The translations under genes and the position numbers were made by a program. The notes under the pieces were generated by a model. The model was not told the origin of the DNA. It did not search any database and was given only the letters and a program-made list of their open reading frames with translations. A stretch of 44,755 bases of DNA from Alphaproteobacteria bacterium (lineage in GTDB: Bacteria; Pseudomonadota; Alphaproteobacteria; Reyranellales; JAQSWP01): NCBI GenBank assembly GCA_029266575.1, contig JAQSWP010000004.1:1-44755 (forward strand), in the 5' to 3' direction. Below, piece after piece: positions 1 to 10,075 of this stretch (the stretch's first letter is position 1; each line of letters opens with the position of its first letter).

Positions 1-1
1 C

Positions 2-1402
2 ACCGCGGCCGAGTTGAAACAGCCCGTCTTTCTCGAAGGCTATCTGCCGCCCGCCGATCCACGCCTGCTGTCCTTCAGCGTCACGCCCGATCCCGGCGTG
101 ATCGAGGTCAATATCCACCCCGCGGCCAAATGGGACGAGCTGCTCGACCGCACCACGGCGGTCTACGAGGAAGCGCGTCAGTGCCGGCTGGGCACCGAGA
201 AGTTCATGCTCGACGGCCGCCATGTCGGTACCGGCGGCGGCAACCATATGGTGATGGGCGGCACCACGCCGGCCGATTCGCCGTTCCTGCGTCGGCCCGA
301 TCTGCTCAAGAGCCTGCTGGGCTTCTGGCACAATCATCCCTCGCTGTCGTATCTGTTCTCGGGCCTGTTCATCGGCCCGACCAGCCAGCATCCCAGGGTC
401 GACGAAGCGCGCAACGATGCGGTGTACGAGCTGGAGATCGCCTTCCAGCAAGTGCAAAGCGGCAAGCGCACCGAGCCGTGGCTGGTCGACCGCATCTTCC
501 GCAACACGCTGACCGACGTGACGGGCAACACCCATCGCGCCGAATTCTGCATCGACAAGATGTTCTCGCCCGACAACGCCAGCGGCCGGCGCGGCCTGCT
601 CGAATTGCGCGCCTTCGAGATGCCGCCGCATGCGCGCATGAGCGCCACGCAGCAGCTTCTGTTGCGCGCGCTGGTGTCGCGGTTCTGGAACCAGCCCTAT
701 GAAGCGGAGATGGTGCGCTGGAACACCCGTCTGCATGACGATTTCATGCTGCCGCATTTCGTGCAGCAGGATTTCGCCGACGTGATCGAAGACCTCGACC
801 GCCAGGGCTACGAGTTCGATCCGTCCTGGTTCGCGCCGCATTTCGAATTCCGTTTCCCCGAGATCGGCAAAGTCGCCTACCGCAGCGTCGATATCGAGCT
901 GCGCCATGCGCTCGAGCCCTGGCATGTGCTGGGCGAGGAAGGTGGCGCCGGCGGCACGGTGCGCTTCGTCGATTCCTCGGTCGAGCGCATGCAGGTCAAG
1001 GTCTCGGGTATGACCGATCCGCGCCATGTGGTGATCTGCAATGGCCGCCGCCTGCCGCTACGGCCGACCGGCGTCGAAGGCGAGTACGTGGCCGGTATGC
1101 GCTATCGCGCCTGGCAGCCGCCCTCGGCGCTGCATCCCACGATCCCCTCGCATGCGCCTTTGGTGTTCGATCTGTTCGACGGTTGGAACGGGCGCTCGCT
1201 GGGCGGCTGCACCTATAACGTGGCGCATCCCGGCGGCCGCAACTACGAGCAGTTCCCGGTCAACGCCAATGCGGCCGAGGCGCGCCGCCGCGCCCGCTTC
1301 TTCCCCATCGGCCACAGCCAGGGCGCCATCCTGCCGGTCGAGGAAGCGAGCGCGCCGGAGCATCCGCTGACGCTCGATCTTCGCTGGCAGCGCAAAGGCT
1401 GA
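2..1402 (+). CDS. DUF2126 family protein, C-terminal part (5' end outside window)
   Basis: The reading frame is open from the first bases, so this is the C-terminal ~466 residues of a longer protein; family members are usually above 1000 aa with an N-terminal transglutaminase-like domain that would lie upstream. The visible part carries the DUF2126 (COG4196) hallmarks: FLEGYLPP near the start, a HPAAKWDEL segment, [12 protein letters not shown], and [17 protein letters not shown]. The final residues run into a stop 48 nt before the next gene. The family is found beside permuted ATP-grasp, Alpha-E and transglutaminase genes, as here, and is predicted to act in synthesis or processing of a peptide-like product; its biochemistry is unproven. 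The TTG at position 14 is only the first start-like codon inside the window, not the real start. Confidence 0.85.
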   Translation, partial: TAAELKQPVFLEGYLPPADPRLLSFSVTPDPGVIEVNIHPAAKWDELLDRTTAVYEEARQCRLGTEKFMLDGRHVGTGGGNHMVMGGTTPADSPFLRRPDLLKSLLGFWHNHPSLSYLFSGLFIGPTSQHPRVDEARNDAVYELEIAFQQVQSGKRTEPWLVDRIFRNTLTDVTGNTHRAEFCIDKMFSPDNASGRRGLLELRAFEMPPHARMSATQQLLLRALVSRFWNQPYEAEMVRWNTRLHDDFMLPHFVQQDFADVIEDLDRQGYEFDPSWFAPHFEFRFPEIGKVAYRSVDIELRHALEPWHVLGEEGGAGGTVRFVDSSVERMQVKVSGMTDPRHVVICNGRRLPLRPTGVEGEYVAGMRYRAWQPPSALHPTIPSHAPLVFDLFDGWNGRSLGGCTYNVAHPGGRNYEQFPVNANAAEARRRARFFPIGHSQGAILPVEEASAPEHPLTLDLRWQRKG

Positions 1403-1450
1403 TACAGTCCGCCGCCCCACCACAACAGGCGCGTACCGCTTCGATTGTCG

Positions 1451-3985
1451 ATGTTCACTCCTTCCAAGCAGAAGCAGGCGCCGGCGCTGGCCAATCTGGA
1501 ATTGGCGCTTGACGAGATGGTCACCGGCCAGGGCGGCGTGCGGCCCCACTGGCAGACCCTGCTCAGCGCCATCAATTCGCTGCCCGGCAACGGGCTGGCC
1601 GACCGCACCGAGAATGCACGCAAATTGCTGGCCGAGGACGGCGCGCTGTTCAACGCCTATGCCGATCCGCGGGGGCATGGCCAGCATTGGCAGTTCGACC
1701 TGCTGCCGGTCATCGTCACCGCCGAGGAGTGGGATGTCGTCGAAGAGGGCTTGCAGCAGCGCGTCCGGCTGCTCAACGCCATCCTTGCCGACATCTATGG
1801 CCGCCAGCGCCTGTTGCACGAGGGCCTGCTGCCGGCGGCGCTCATTTTCGCCAATCCGCATTTCCTGCGGCCCGCTCGCGATCCCGACATGCCGCCCCCG
1901 TCGCTGCTGCAATGCTATGCCGCCGATCTGGTGCGGCTGCCCGATGGCGGCTGGCGCGTGCTGTCCGATCGCACCGAACTGGCGGCCGGCGTCGGCTATG
2001 CGCTGGAGAACCGGCGTGTGCTGGCGCGCACCATGCCGGAGATCTTCCGCAGCCAGCCGGTGACGCCGCTGCGCCCGTTCTTCGATCTGTGGCAGAACGC
2101 GCTGGCCAACCTCGCCTCGCCCACCCGCGCCAGCCCGCATATGGCGCTGCTGACGCCGGGGCCCGAGCACGACGCCTATTTCGAGCACGTCTATCTCGCC
2201 CGCGCGCTCGCGCTGACACCGGTCGAAGGCGCCGATCTCGCCGCGCGCGACGGGCGGGTGGCGCTGAAGACGCTGGACGGGCTCAAACCGATCGACGTGC
2301 TGCTGCGGCGGGTCGAAAGCGGGCTGTGCGATCCGCTGGAATTGAACTCGGCCTCGACCGACGGCGTCGTCGGCATGCTGCAGGTGGCGCGCAGCGGACA
2401 ATTGGTGCTGGCCAACGGCATCGGCAGCGGCGTGCTGGAAACGCCGGCGCTGGCGCCCTTCATGCCGGCGCTCTGCCGCCATTTCTTCGGCGAGGAGCTG
2501 AAACTGCCCTTCGTGCCGACCTTGTGGTGCGGCCAGGCGGCGGCGCTGGAAGAGGTGATCGGCGATTTCGACGAATTCGCCATCCGCCGCTGCTTTGTTC
2601 GCCGCGAGGAGCCGATCCTGCCGACGACACTCGACGAGACCGCGCGCCGGGCCCTGATCGAAAAGATCCGCCGCCATCCGGCTTCCTATATCGCCCAGCG
2701 CCTGGTGGCGCCATCGCTGGCGCCGACCTGGAGCAATTCCGGCCTGACGCCGCATCCCGTCATCGTGCGCGGCTTTCTGGTGCGCGATGGCGAGGATTAT
2801 CGCGCCATGCCGGGCGGCCATGCGCGCGTGCCGACGACGCACGCCGAATTCTTCCGCGCGCCGCTGCAGCATCATGGCATCGGCAAGGACGTCTGGGTGT
2901 TGAGCGCGGAAGATACGCGCATTGCCGGCGCCATCGTCGCCGCGCCGCAGCGGCTGGCGCCCGATCGCACCGGCGCCGTGCTGCCCAGCCGCGCCGCCGA
3001 CAACCTGTTCTGGCTCGGCCGCTATGTCGAGCGGCTGGACAACGGCGCCCGCCTGCTGCGGGCGGCGCTGTGGCGGCTGGCCACCGGCAGTCTTGGCCCG
3101 CGCGACATGGCGGAGCTGCGCGCGCTGGCGCATTCGCTGGAAAGCTTCAGCCTGATCGACGCCACGGCTGCCCAGGCGCCACCCGATTCGCGCGTGCTGG
3201 CGCAGGCGCTGACCCAGGCCGCCGCGCCCGATCAGCCGCTGCACGACACCTTCCATGCCATTCAAAAACTGGCAGCCTCGGTGCGTGATCGGCTTTCGGG
3301 CGACATGTGGCACGCGATCAACCAGATGCTGGGCGACGCCCGCCGCCGCCTGGCACATGGCTTCGGCGATATCGACCGGTTGATTGCCGCGCTCGACGAG
3401 TTGATCCGTTTTGCCGCCACCTTCGCAGGACTTTCTTCCGAGAACATGACACGCGGCGCCGGCTGGCGCTTTCTCGATATCGGCCGGCGCATCGAACGCG
3501 GCATCTATACCAGCCAGGGCGCGCTGGGCGCTTTCGCGCTGAAGCCGGTGGCTTGGGAGCCCGCGCTGCGGCTGGCGCTGGAACTGTGCGATTCCACCAT
3601 CACCTATCGCTCGCGCTATCTTGCGGCGCTGCAGCCGGCCCCGGTGCTCGATCTGGTGCTGGCCGACGAGAGCAATCCGCGCTCGCTGGCCTTCCAGCTG
3701 CGCCGCCTGGACGATCACCTGGCGGCGCTGCCCAAGCGCACTGGCGATCTGACCGTACTGCCGGTATCGCAGATCGCCAACGATCTGAACGCGGTGGTGC
3801 GCATGTTCGATCGCGGCGATGTCATCCGCCAGAGCGAGGGCCTGCCGCTGTCCATGCTGCGCGATTTGCTGGAGGAATCGGCGCATGGGCTGCGCGCGCT
3901 CTCCAACGCCATCACGCGTGCCTATTTCACCCATGTACCGGCGGCGCAGGCGCTGGGCTCGCAACGCGCGGCGCAGGGCTATTGA
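1451..3985 (+). CDS. Circularly permuted ATP-grasp / Alpha-E fusion protein
   Basis: An 844-residue protein that joins two genes usually encoded separately. Residues ~1-490 match the circularly permuted ATP-grasp family (COG2308, DUF404/DUF407), with segments such as FDLLPVIV, DIYGRQRLL, LSDRTELAAGVGYALENR and FVRREEPILP. From ~residue 510 it becomes an Alpha-E (COG2307) helical domain, opened by the typical LPSRAADNLFWLGRYVERLD. ATP-grasp enzymes form amide bonds through acyl-phosphates, so this is a predicted amidoligase; the substrate is unknown. The ATG at 1451 is preferred over an in-frame TTG at 1445; neither has a clear Shine-Dalgarno. The stop codon overlaps the next gene's start (TGATG), which implies co-translation. 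The fusion makes the two domains obligate partners. Confidence 0.88.
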   Translation: MFTPSKQKQAPALANLELALDEMVTGQGGVRPHWQTLLSAINSLPGNGLADRTENARKLLAEDGALFNAYADPRGHGQHWQFDLLPVIVTAEEWDVVEEGLQQRVRLLNAILADIYGRQRLLHEGLLPAALIFANPHFLRPARDPDMPPPSLLQCYAADLVRLPDGGWRVLSDRTELAAGVGYALENRRVLARTMPEIFRSQPVTPLRPFFDLWQNALANLASPTRASPHMALLTPGPEHDAYFEHVYLARALALTPVEGADLAARDGRVALKTLDGLKPIDVLLRRVESGLCDPLELNSASTDGVVGMLQVARSGQLVLANGIGSGVLETPALAPFMPALCRHFFGEELKLPFVPTLWCGQAAALEEVIGDFDEFAIRRCFVRREEPILPTTLDETARRALIEKIRRHPASYIAQRLVAPSLAPTWSNSGLTPHPVIVRGFLVRDGEDYRAMPGGHARVPTTHAEFFRAPLQHHGIGKDVWVLSAEDTRIAGAIVAAPQRLAPDRTGAVLPSRAADNLFWLGRYVERLDNGARLLRAALWRLATGSLGPRDMAELRALAHSLESFSLIDATAAQAPPDSRVLAQALTQAAAPDQPLHDTFHAIQKLAASVRDRLSGDMWHAINQMLGDARRRLAHGFGDIDRLIAALDELIRFAATFAGLSSENMTRGAGWRFLDIGRRIERGIYTSQGALGAFALKPVAWEPALRLALELCDSTITYRSRYLAALQPAPVLDLVLADESNPRSLAFQLRRLDDHLAALPKRTGDLTVLPVSQIANDLNAVVRMFDRGDVIRQSEGLPLSMLRDLLEESAHGLRALSNAITRAYFTHVPAAQALGSQRAAQGY

Positions 3986-4872
3986 TGCTGTACGAGCTAT
4001 CGCATCGCACCTCTTACGCCTATGCCAGCCCGGTCGATCTGGCCTGGCATTCGCTACATCTGAAGGCGCGCTCGCTGCCGTTCCAGAAGATTCATAGCGC
4101 CGAGATCGTCTCGGCGCCGCGCGCGGCGGAGCTTCGCGAAACCTTCGATCATTTCGGCAACGCCCTGACTTTCCTGTTGCTCAAGGAAACGCACGACCAT
4201 TTCATCGTCGAAGTGCGCAGCCGCATCGACGTCGCCTATCCTTCGATCGGCGATCCAGCGAGCAGCCTGCCATGGGAAGAAGTGCGCGATCTTTTATGGA
4301 ACGATGGCTTTCCCAGTTTCGTCGAGGCGCATGAGTTCGTGCACCGCTCGCCGTTGATCGCGGGCCATCCCGAGCTGCTGGAATACGCCCGCCCCTCGTT
4401 CGCCGCCGGCCGGCCGATCATGGAAGCGGCGATCGATCTCACCCATCGCATCAAGCGCGATTTCGCCTACGATCCCGATGCCACCGACATCTCGACGCCG
4501 CTGCTGCAGGTGCTTAAGCTGCGCCGCGGCGTGTGCCAGGATTTCGCCCATGTCCAGATCGGCTGCCTGCGCTCGCTGGGCCTGGCGGGACGCTATATCT
4601 CCGGCTACCTCCGCACCCGCCCACGGCCGGGACAGGAGGCGCTGCGCGGCGCCGATGCCAGCCATGCCTGGGTGTCGGTGTGGTGCGGCGCCCAAGCGGG
4701 CTGGATCGACGTCGATCCCACCAACGATCTGGTGGTGAGCGACCAGCACGTGCTGGTCGCCTGGGGCCGCGATTTCTCCGATGTCAGCCCCGTGCGCGGC
4801 GTCATCCTGGGGGGCGGCCACCATACCTTCGGCGTCGCCGTCGACCTCAAACCGGTCGACGCCAACAGTTAG
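3985..4872 (+). CDS. Transglutaminase-like cysteine protease family protein
   Basis: A 295-residue protein with an N-terminal beta domain (MLYELSHRTSYAYASPV) of the bacterial transglutaminase-like N-terminal type, followed by a transglutaminase core. The expected triad is present: Cys184 in RRGVCQDFAH, His227 in ASHAWVSVW and Asp242/Asp244 in DVDPTND. No signal peptide is visible, so it is probably cytoplasmic. It starts inside the stop codon of the ATP-grasp/Alpha-E gene. Its 3' end overlaps by 4 nt the end of the convergent MDR gene. Members of this cluster are thought to be peptidases acting on the product of the neighbouring amidoligase; that role is inferred from context. Confidence 0.9.
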   Translation: MLYELSHRTSYAYASPVDLAWHSLHLKARSLPFQKIHSAEIVSAPRAAELRETFDHFGNALTFLLLKETHDHFIVEVRSRIDVAYPSIGDPASSLPWEEVRDLLWNDGFPSFVEAHEFVHRSPLIAGHPELLEYARPSFAAGRPIMEAAIDLTHRIKRDFAYDPDATDISTPLLQVLKLRRGVCQDFAHVQIGCLRSLGLAGRYISGYLRTRPRPGQEALRGADASHAWVSVWCGAQAGWIDVDPTNDLVVSDQHVLVAWGRDFSDVSPVRGVILGGGHHTFGVAVDLKPVDANS

Positions 4873-5861
4873 AGCGGGCCGTTCGGCGCCACCAGGATCT
4901 TGCCGTCGCGGCCGTAGTCTTCGCTGTGCTTCAGCGCCTGGGCGATGTCCTCGATCGGATAGATCTTCTCCACTGGCACGTTGATGCGGCCATCTGCGAT
5001 GCGTTGCGCCAGCAGGTCGTAAATGGCGGTGATCTGCGCACGATTACGCTTCATCAGAAAACGGCCCAACATAAAACCGGTGACGGTGACGCCGCGGAAC
5101 ACCAGCGCATGGGTTGGCGCGGCACTGTCCTCGCCCGCCAGCCCGCCATAGACGCAGACCGTGCCGCCATCGCACACCGCATCGACCAGCTTGCGGGTGG
5201 CCTGCCCGCCGACGCAGTCGATCGCCAGTCTGACCGGCTCGCCGTTCGCCGCCGTACGCACTCTTCCCGCCAGATCGGTGCCGTCATCGACGACGACGGC
5301 ATCGCCGCCCAGGGCTTTTAGCGGCGCTACCAGTTCTCTGCGCCGCACCACGTTGACGGTGCGGATGCCGCGCTCGCGGGCCAGCCCGATCAGGATCTTG
5401 CCGACGGCCGAATTGGCGCCGTTCTGCACAATCCAGTCGCCCGGCTGCAGATCGACGATGTCCTCCAACAGCAGCAGCGCCGTTGGCGGATTGATGCGCA
5501 GCATGGCGGCCTGGGCCAAGGCAATGTCGGCCCGCACCTTGATCGCCTGGTCGGCGGGAATGCGCCGGCGCTGGGTCCAGTTCTCGCGCAGCAGGCTGAT
5601 GATGCGATCGCCCGGTTTCAGATCCGACACGCCGGACCCCACCTTCACCACCCGGCCGATACTTTCGGCGCCCGGCGTCGCGGGCAGCGGCGGCTGGCTG
5701 GCATAGCGGCCGGTCATGAAGGACAGATCGGCGGGGTTGATCGGAAAGGCGAGAATTTCGAACACGATTTCGTTTGCGGCCGTCTCGCCGACATCGACCA
5801 CCTCGACGCAGCGCCCCACCTGCGACGGCAGCCCGAACGCTGCGAATTGCACCTGTTTCAT
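4869..5861 (-). CDS. MDR-family reductase, trans-2-enoyl-CoA reductase (MECR/ETR)-like
   Basis: A 330-residue zinc-independent medium-chain dehydrogenase/reductase. It has the N-terminal GroES-like domain (FPINPADLSFMTGRYASQP, TPGAESIGRVVKVG) and a Rossmann domain. The segment INPPTALLLLEDIV, then DWIVQNGANSAVGKILIGLA and RTVNVVRR, closely resembles mitochondrial enoyl reductases, which use NADPH to reduce 2-enoyl thioesters. No structural-zinc cysteine cluster is seen. The start at MKQVQF is chosen because GGGGGAAAA lies just upstream; the longer open frame lacks family similarity. It is convergent with the transglutaminase gene and its stop overlaps that gene's end. A generic quinone oxidoreductase is the main alternative. 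Confidence 0.85.
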   Translation of the reverse strand: MKQVQFAAFGLPSQVGRCVEVVDVGETAANEIVFEILAFPINPADLSFMTGRYASQPPLPATPGAESIGRVVKVGSGVSDLKPGDRIISLLRENWTQRRRIPADQAIKVRADIALAQAAMLRINPPTALLLLEDIVDLQPGDWIVQNGANSAVGKILIGLARERGIRTVNVVRRRELVAPLKALGGDAVVVDDGTDLAGRVRTAANGEPVRLAIDCVGGQATRKLVDAVCDGGTVCVYGGLAGEDSAAPTHALVFRGVTVTGFMLGRFLMKRNRAQITAIYDLLAQRIADGRINVPVEKIYPIEDIAQALKHSEDYGRDGKILVAPNGPL

Positions 5862-5919
5862 TTTTCCCCCGTCGCCTGCCTGACGAATGCTGCGGCGGGC
5901 GGAGCGGCTTTGGCAATCC

Positions 5920-7429
<1,510 letters not shown>

Positions 7430-7452
7430 GGCGATCCGACGTCGAAACGCAA

Positions 7453-7480
7453 AAGGGCGGCCAGGAGCCGCCCTTCTTGT
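7453..7480. terminator. Bidirectional intrinsic terminator between aatA and the ABC operon
   Basis: A perfect stem (GGGCGGC at 7455-7461 with GCCGCCC at 7467-7473) is extended by two A-T pairs and flanked by A-rich sequence on the left and TTCTTGTTT on the right. It sits between two convergent transcription units and can serve both. Confidence 0.8.
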
Positions 7481-7496
7481 TTATGGTTCGCCGGCT

Positions 7497-8993
7497 TCAA
7501 TGAATGGCGGCGTACATGATCTTTTCTTCGGTCGCCTCAAGCGCCGAGAATTCCTCCACTACCTTGCCCTGGCGGCAGACCAGCAAACGGTCCGACAGCG
7601 CCATGACTTCCGGCAGATAGGACGAGATCACCACCACCGCCTTCCCTGAATCGGCCAGATCGTTGATCAGGCGGTGGATTTCGGTGATGGCGCCGACATC
7701 GACGCCACGCGTCGGCTCGTCGAAGATCAGCAGGTCCGGCTCCTGCACCAGCGACTTGGCGATCACCACCTTCTGCTGGTTGCCGCCGGAGAGCTCCACC
7801 GCCTTGGCGTCGCCCGAGATGGCGCGGATGTTCAGCGCCTTGATCCATTTCTCGCCGACGCTGCTGGCTTCGCGGTTCGAGACCAGCTTGCGCTTGCCGC
7901 GCAGCTTGGCCAGCAGGCCCATATAGATGTTGCGCGAGATCGACATGGTTTCGAAAAAGCCTTCGAGCTTCCGCTCTTCCGTAATATACGCGATGCCGTC
8001 GCGGATGGCGGGCGCGGGCACCAGGTAGCGCACCGGCTTGTCGTGCAGCAACACCTCGCCGCCGTGGAAGAAGTCGCGCTTGATGACGCCGGCCACCACC
8101 TTGAAGGTCTCGGTGCGGCCGGCGCCGACCAGGCCGAACACGCCGGTGATCTGGCCGGCGAACACCGACAGCGAATTGTTCTTCACCATCGACGCCATGC
8201 GCAGATTCTGCACCGACAGCACGCGCTTGCCCGCGGGACGCACCGTCGTCTTGCGCTGGCCGTACAGGGTTTGCGACAGATCGCGGCCAACCATGGCCTG
8301 CACCACCCTGGCGCGGTCGAATTTGGCCGCGTCGTCGGTGACGACGTGCTTGCCGTCGCGCAGCACGGTGATGCGGTCGGCGATGAACAGCGCCTCTTCC
8401 AGCGCGTGCGAGATGAAGATGATCGACACGCCGCGCTTCTTCAACTCGATCACCAGGTCGAAGAAATACTTCTTCTCTTCCGGCGTCAGGCTGGCGGTGG
8501 GCTCGTCGAAGATGATGACCTTGGCGTTGTGCAGCACCGCGCGGGCGATTTCGACCATCTGCTTCTTGGCCGCGCCCAGCAGGCTGACCGTGGCGGTGGG
8601 CGCCACGTCGAAGTTCAGCGACTGCAGGAACTGCTGGGCGGCGATGTAGATGCCGCGCAGGCGATTGAAGTATTTCTCCTGACCCAGAAACAGGTTCTGC
8701 GCCACCGTCATCGACGGCACCAGGCTGTTCTCCTGGAACACCATGGCGACGCCAAGCTCGCGCGCTTCGTTGGGCGTGCGCGGATTGACCGGCTTGCCCT
8801 CGATCAGCATTTCGCCCGACGTCAGTGCCACGACGCCGGCCATGATCTTGGTCAGGGTCGATTTGCCGGCGCCATTCTCGCCGACGATGGCGTGAATCTC
8901 GCCCTTGATCAGGGTAAAATCGACGTCCTCGATCGCCGGCACGCCGGCATATTTCTTGGTCGACTTGCGCAGTTCGAGAATGGCGGTACTCAT
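7497..8993 (-). CDS. Sugar-type ABC transporter ATP-binding protein (two NBDs, RbsA/MglA family)
   Basis: A 498-residue protein with two tandem nucleotide-binding domains, as in carbohydrate importers of the RbsA/XylG class. NBD1 has Walker A GENGAGKST, a Q-loop at VFQENSL and Walker B VIIFDEPTAS, but its signature is LLGAAKKQ instead of the usual LSxAxxQ. NBD2 has the family's degenerate P-loop, GLVGAGRTE, an intact LSGGNQQKV signature and Walker B LLIFDEPTRGVDVG. Both domains are therefore specialised, as is normal for this class. It energises uptake through the two permeases encoded upstream. It is the last gene of the operon; its ATG overlaps the stop of the propeller gene (ATGA). Confidence 0.93.
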   Translation of the reverse strand: MSTAILELRKSTKKYAGVPAIEDVDFTLIKGEIHAIVGENGAGKSTLTKIMAGVVALTSGEMLIEGKPVNPRTPNEARELGVAMVFQENSLVPSMTVAQNLFLGQEKYFNRLRGIYIAAQQFLQSLNFDVAPTATVSLLGAAKKQMVEIARAVLHNAKVIIFDEPTASLTPEEKKYFFDLVIELKKRGVSIIFISHALEEALFIADRITVLRDGKHVVTDDAAKFDRARVVQAMVGRDLSQTLYGQRKTTVRPAGKRVLSVQNLRMASMVKNNSLSVFAGQITGVFGLVGAGRTETFKVVAGVIKRDFFHGGEVLLHDKPVRYLVPAPAIRDGIAYITEERKLEGFFETMSISRNIYMGLLAKLRGKRKLVSNREASSVGEKWIKALNIRAISGDAKAVELSGGNQQKVVIAKSLVQEPDLLIFDEPTRGVDVGAITEIHRLINDLADSGKAVVVISSYLPEVMALSDRLLVCRQGKVVEEFSALEATEEKIMYAAIH

Positions 8994-10075
8994 GCCTGAA
9001 CGCTCCGCTCGACGTCTTGCACCGAAATACGCAACAGCCGCCTGGGCCCCTTGGCCAGCATGTACAGCGCGCCGTCGATCTCGATTGCGGCTACCACGCC
9101 GTGGTTCTTGCCGTCGACGCGGCTGTGCAGCGAGTAGCGCAGCAGACCGTCCGGCGCCAAACGGACCACCAGCCCATAGGAACGCGGCGGCGCCCAGGGC
9201 TTCAAGATGCCCATGGTCTTGATGTGCGCGCCTTGCATCGGCTCGAGGAAAGTGTTGCCCGAGGTCAGCGCCGGCGACACCCAGTAGCGCGGATCGATCT
9301 CCTTCATCATGCGCGTGCGATAATCGCGTTCGCGCAAGACGAACTCGACCAGCTGCGTGCGGGTGATGAAGACGGAGAGCCAGAAGCCGCCGCCCGCAGC
9401 CGGCGTCAGGCGCGAGGGGTAGCCCGGCAGGCGGTCGACGACCGGACGGCCCTTGCCGCCGTTGCTTGTCAGCGACAACACGCGATGACGCCAGCTTTCG
9501 CTGACCCATATTTCGTTGCCAGCGGCGGCAATACCGAAGGCATATTCCAGCCCGCTGGCAATTTCGCCCGGTTCGCCGGCGGCGGGAATGGCGATGGCGC
9601 GGCCGCTGCGACCCAGCCCCATCAGATCATGAACCCATTTCTCGGGCGGGTTCTCTTTCGAGCCATCGGTGGCGTAGATCGTGCCGTCGGCGCCGACCGA
9701 CAGAGCATTGATGGCAACGAACGGCTTGCCGTTTGCTGCATTCCAGCTCTGGCCATCGGCACGGCGAATCTGTTGGCCGTCCAGCGCGACGATCAGCGAG
9801 CCGTCGGCGGCGCAGGCCAGTGCCGTCACCGGACGGTCGAAGGTCGCAATCTCGACGCCCGCACCGTTCTGCCAGCGCAGCACGCGCCTGCCATCGGCGA
9901 TCAGCAGCGACTTGCCGTCAGTCGCCAGATCCTCCGGGGCGTCGAAGGTCGCCAGGATTTCGGCATCCTCGATCAGGCGGTTGGGTTTCAGCGCACCGTC
10001 CATCGGCGGCACGGTGATCGCCGCCTCGCCGCGGCCCAGGAAACGGTCGGAGAAGGATTTCAGCGCCTGTATCAC
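8990..10075 (-). CDS. Soluble strictosidine synthase/SMP-30-like beta-propeller protein
   Basis: A 361-residue protein with repeated beta-propeller blade motifs (for example APEDLATDGKSLLIADGRRV, ALSVGADGTIYATDGS, LEYAFGIAAAGNEIWVSESW). The segment LPGYPSRLTPAAGGGFWLS matches the strictosidine-synthase/SMP-30 lactonase group, whose members are metal-dependent hydrolases or related enzymes. No signal peptide is visible, so it is probably cytoplasmic. The start is a GTG that overlaps the preceding gene's stop as GTGA, and its own stop overlaps the ATPase start as ATGA. That packing argues for stoichiometric co-synthesis with the transporter. It may process the imported substrate or sense it; the substrate is unknown. 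The large upstream part of the open frame is out of frame with the fusion gene and is not coding. Confidence 0.85.
   Translation of the reverse strand: MIQALKSFSDRFLGRGEAAITVPPMDGALKPNRLIEDAEILATFDAPEDLATDGKSLLIADGRRVLRWQNGAGVEIATFDRPVTALACAADGSLIVALDGQQIRRADGQSWNAANGKPFVAINALSVGADGTIYATDGSKENPPEKWVHDLMGLGRSGRAIAIPAAGEPGEIASGLEYAFGIAAAGNEIWVSESWRHRVLSLTSNGGKGRPVVDRLPGYPSRLTPAAGGGFWLSVFITRTQLVEFVLRERDYRTRMMKEIDPRYWVSPALTSGNTFLEPMQGAHIKTMGILKPWAPPRSYGLVVRLAPDGLLRYSLHSRVDGKNHGVVAAIEIDGALYMLAKGPRRLLRISVQDVERSVQA

Noticed and set aside
1058-3964. A 968-codon open frame antisense to the ATP-grasp/Alpha-E gene
   Set aside because: It is Arg/Gln/His-rich shadow translation caused by high GC at third positions; the opposite strand carries clear family motifs.
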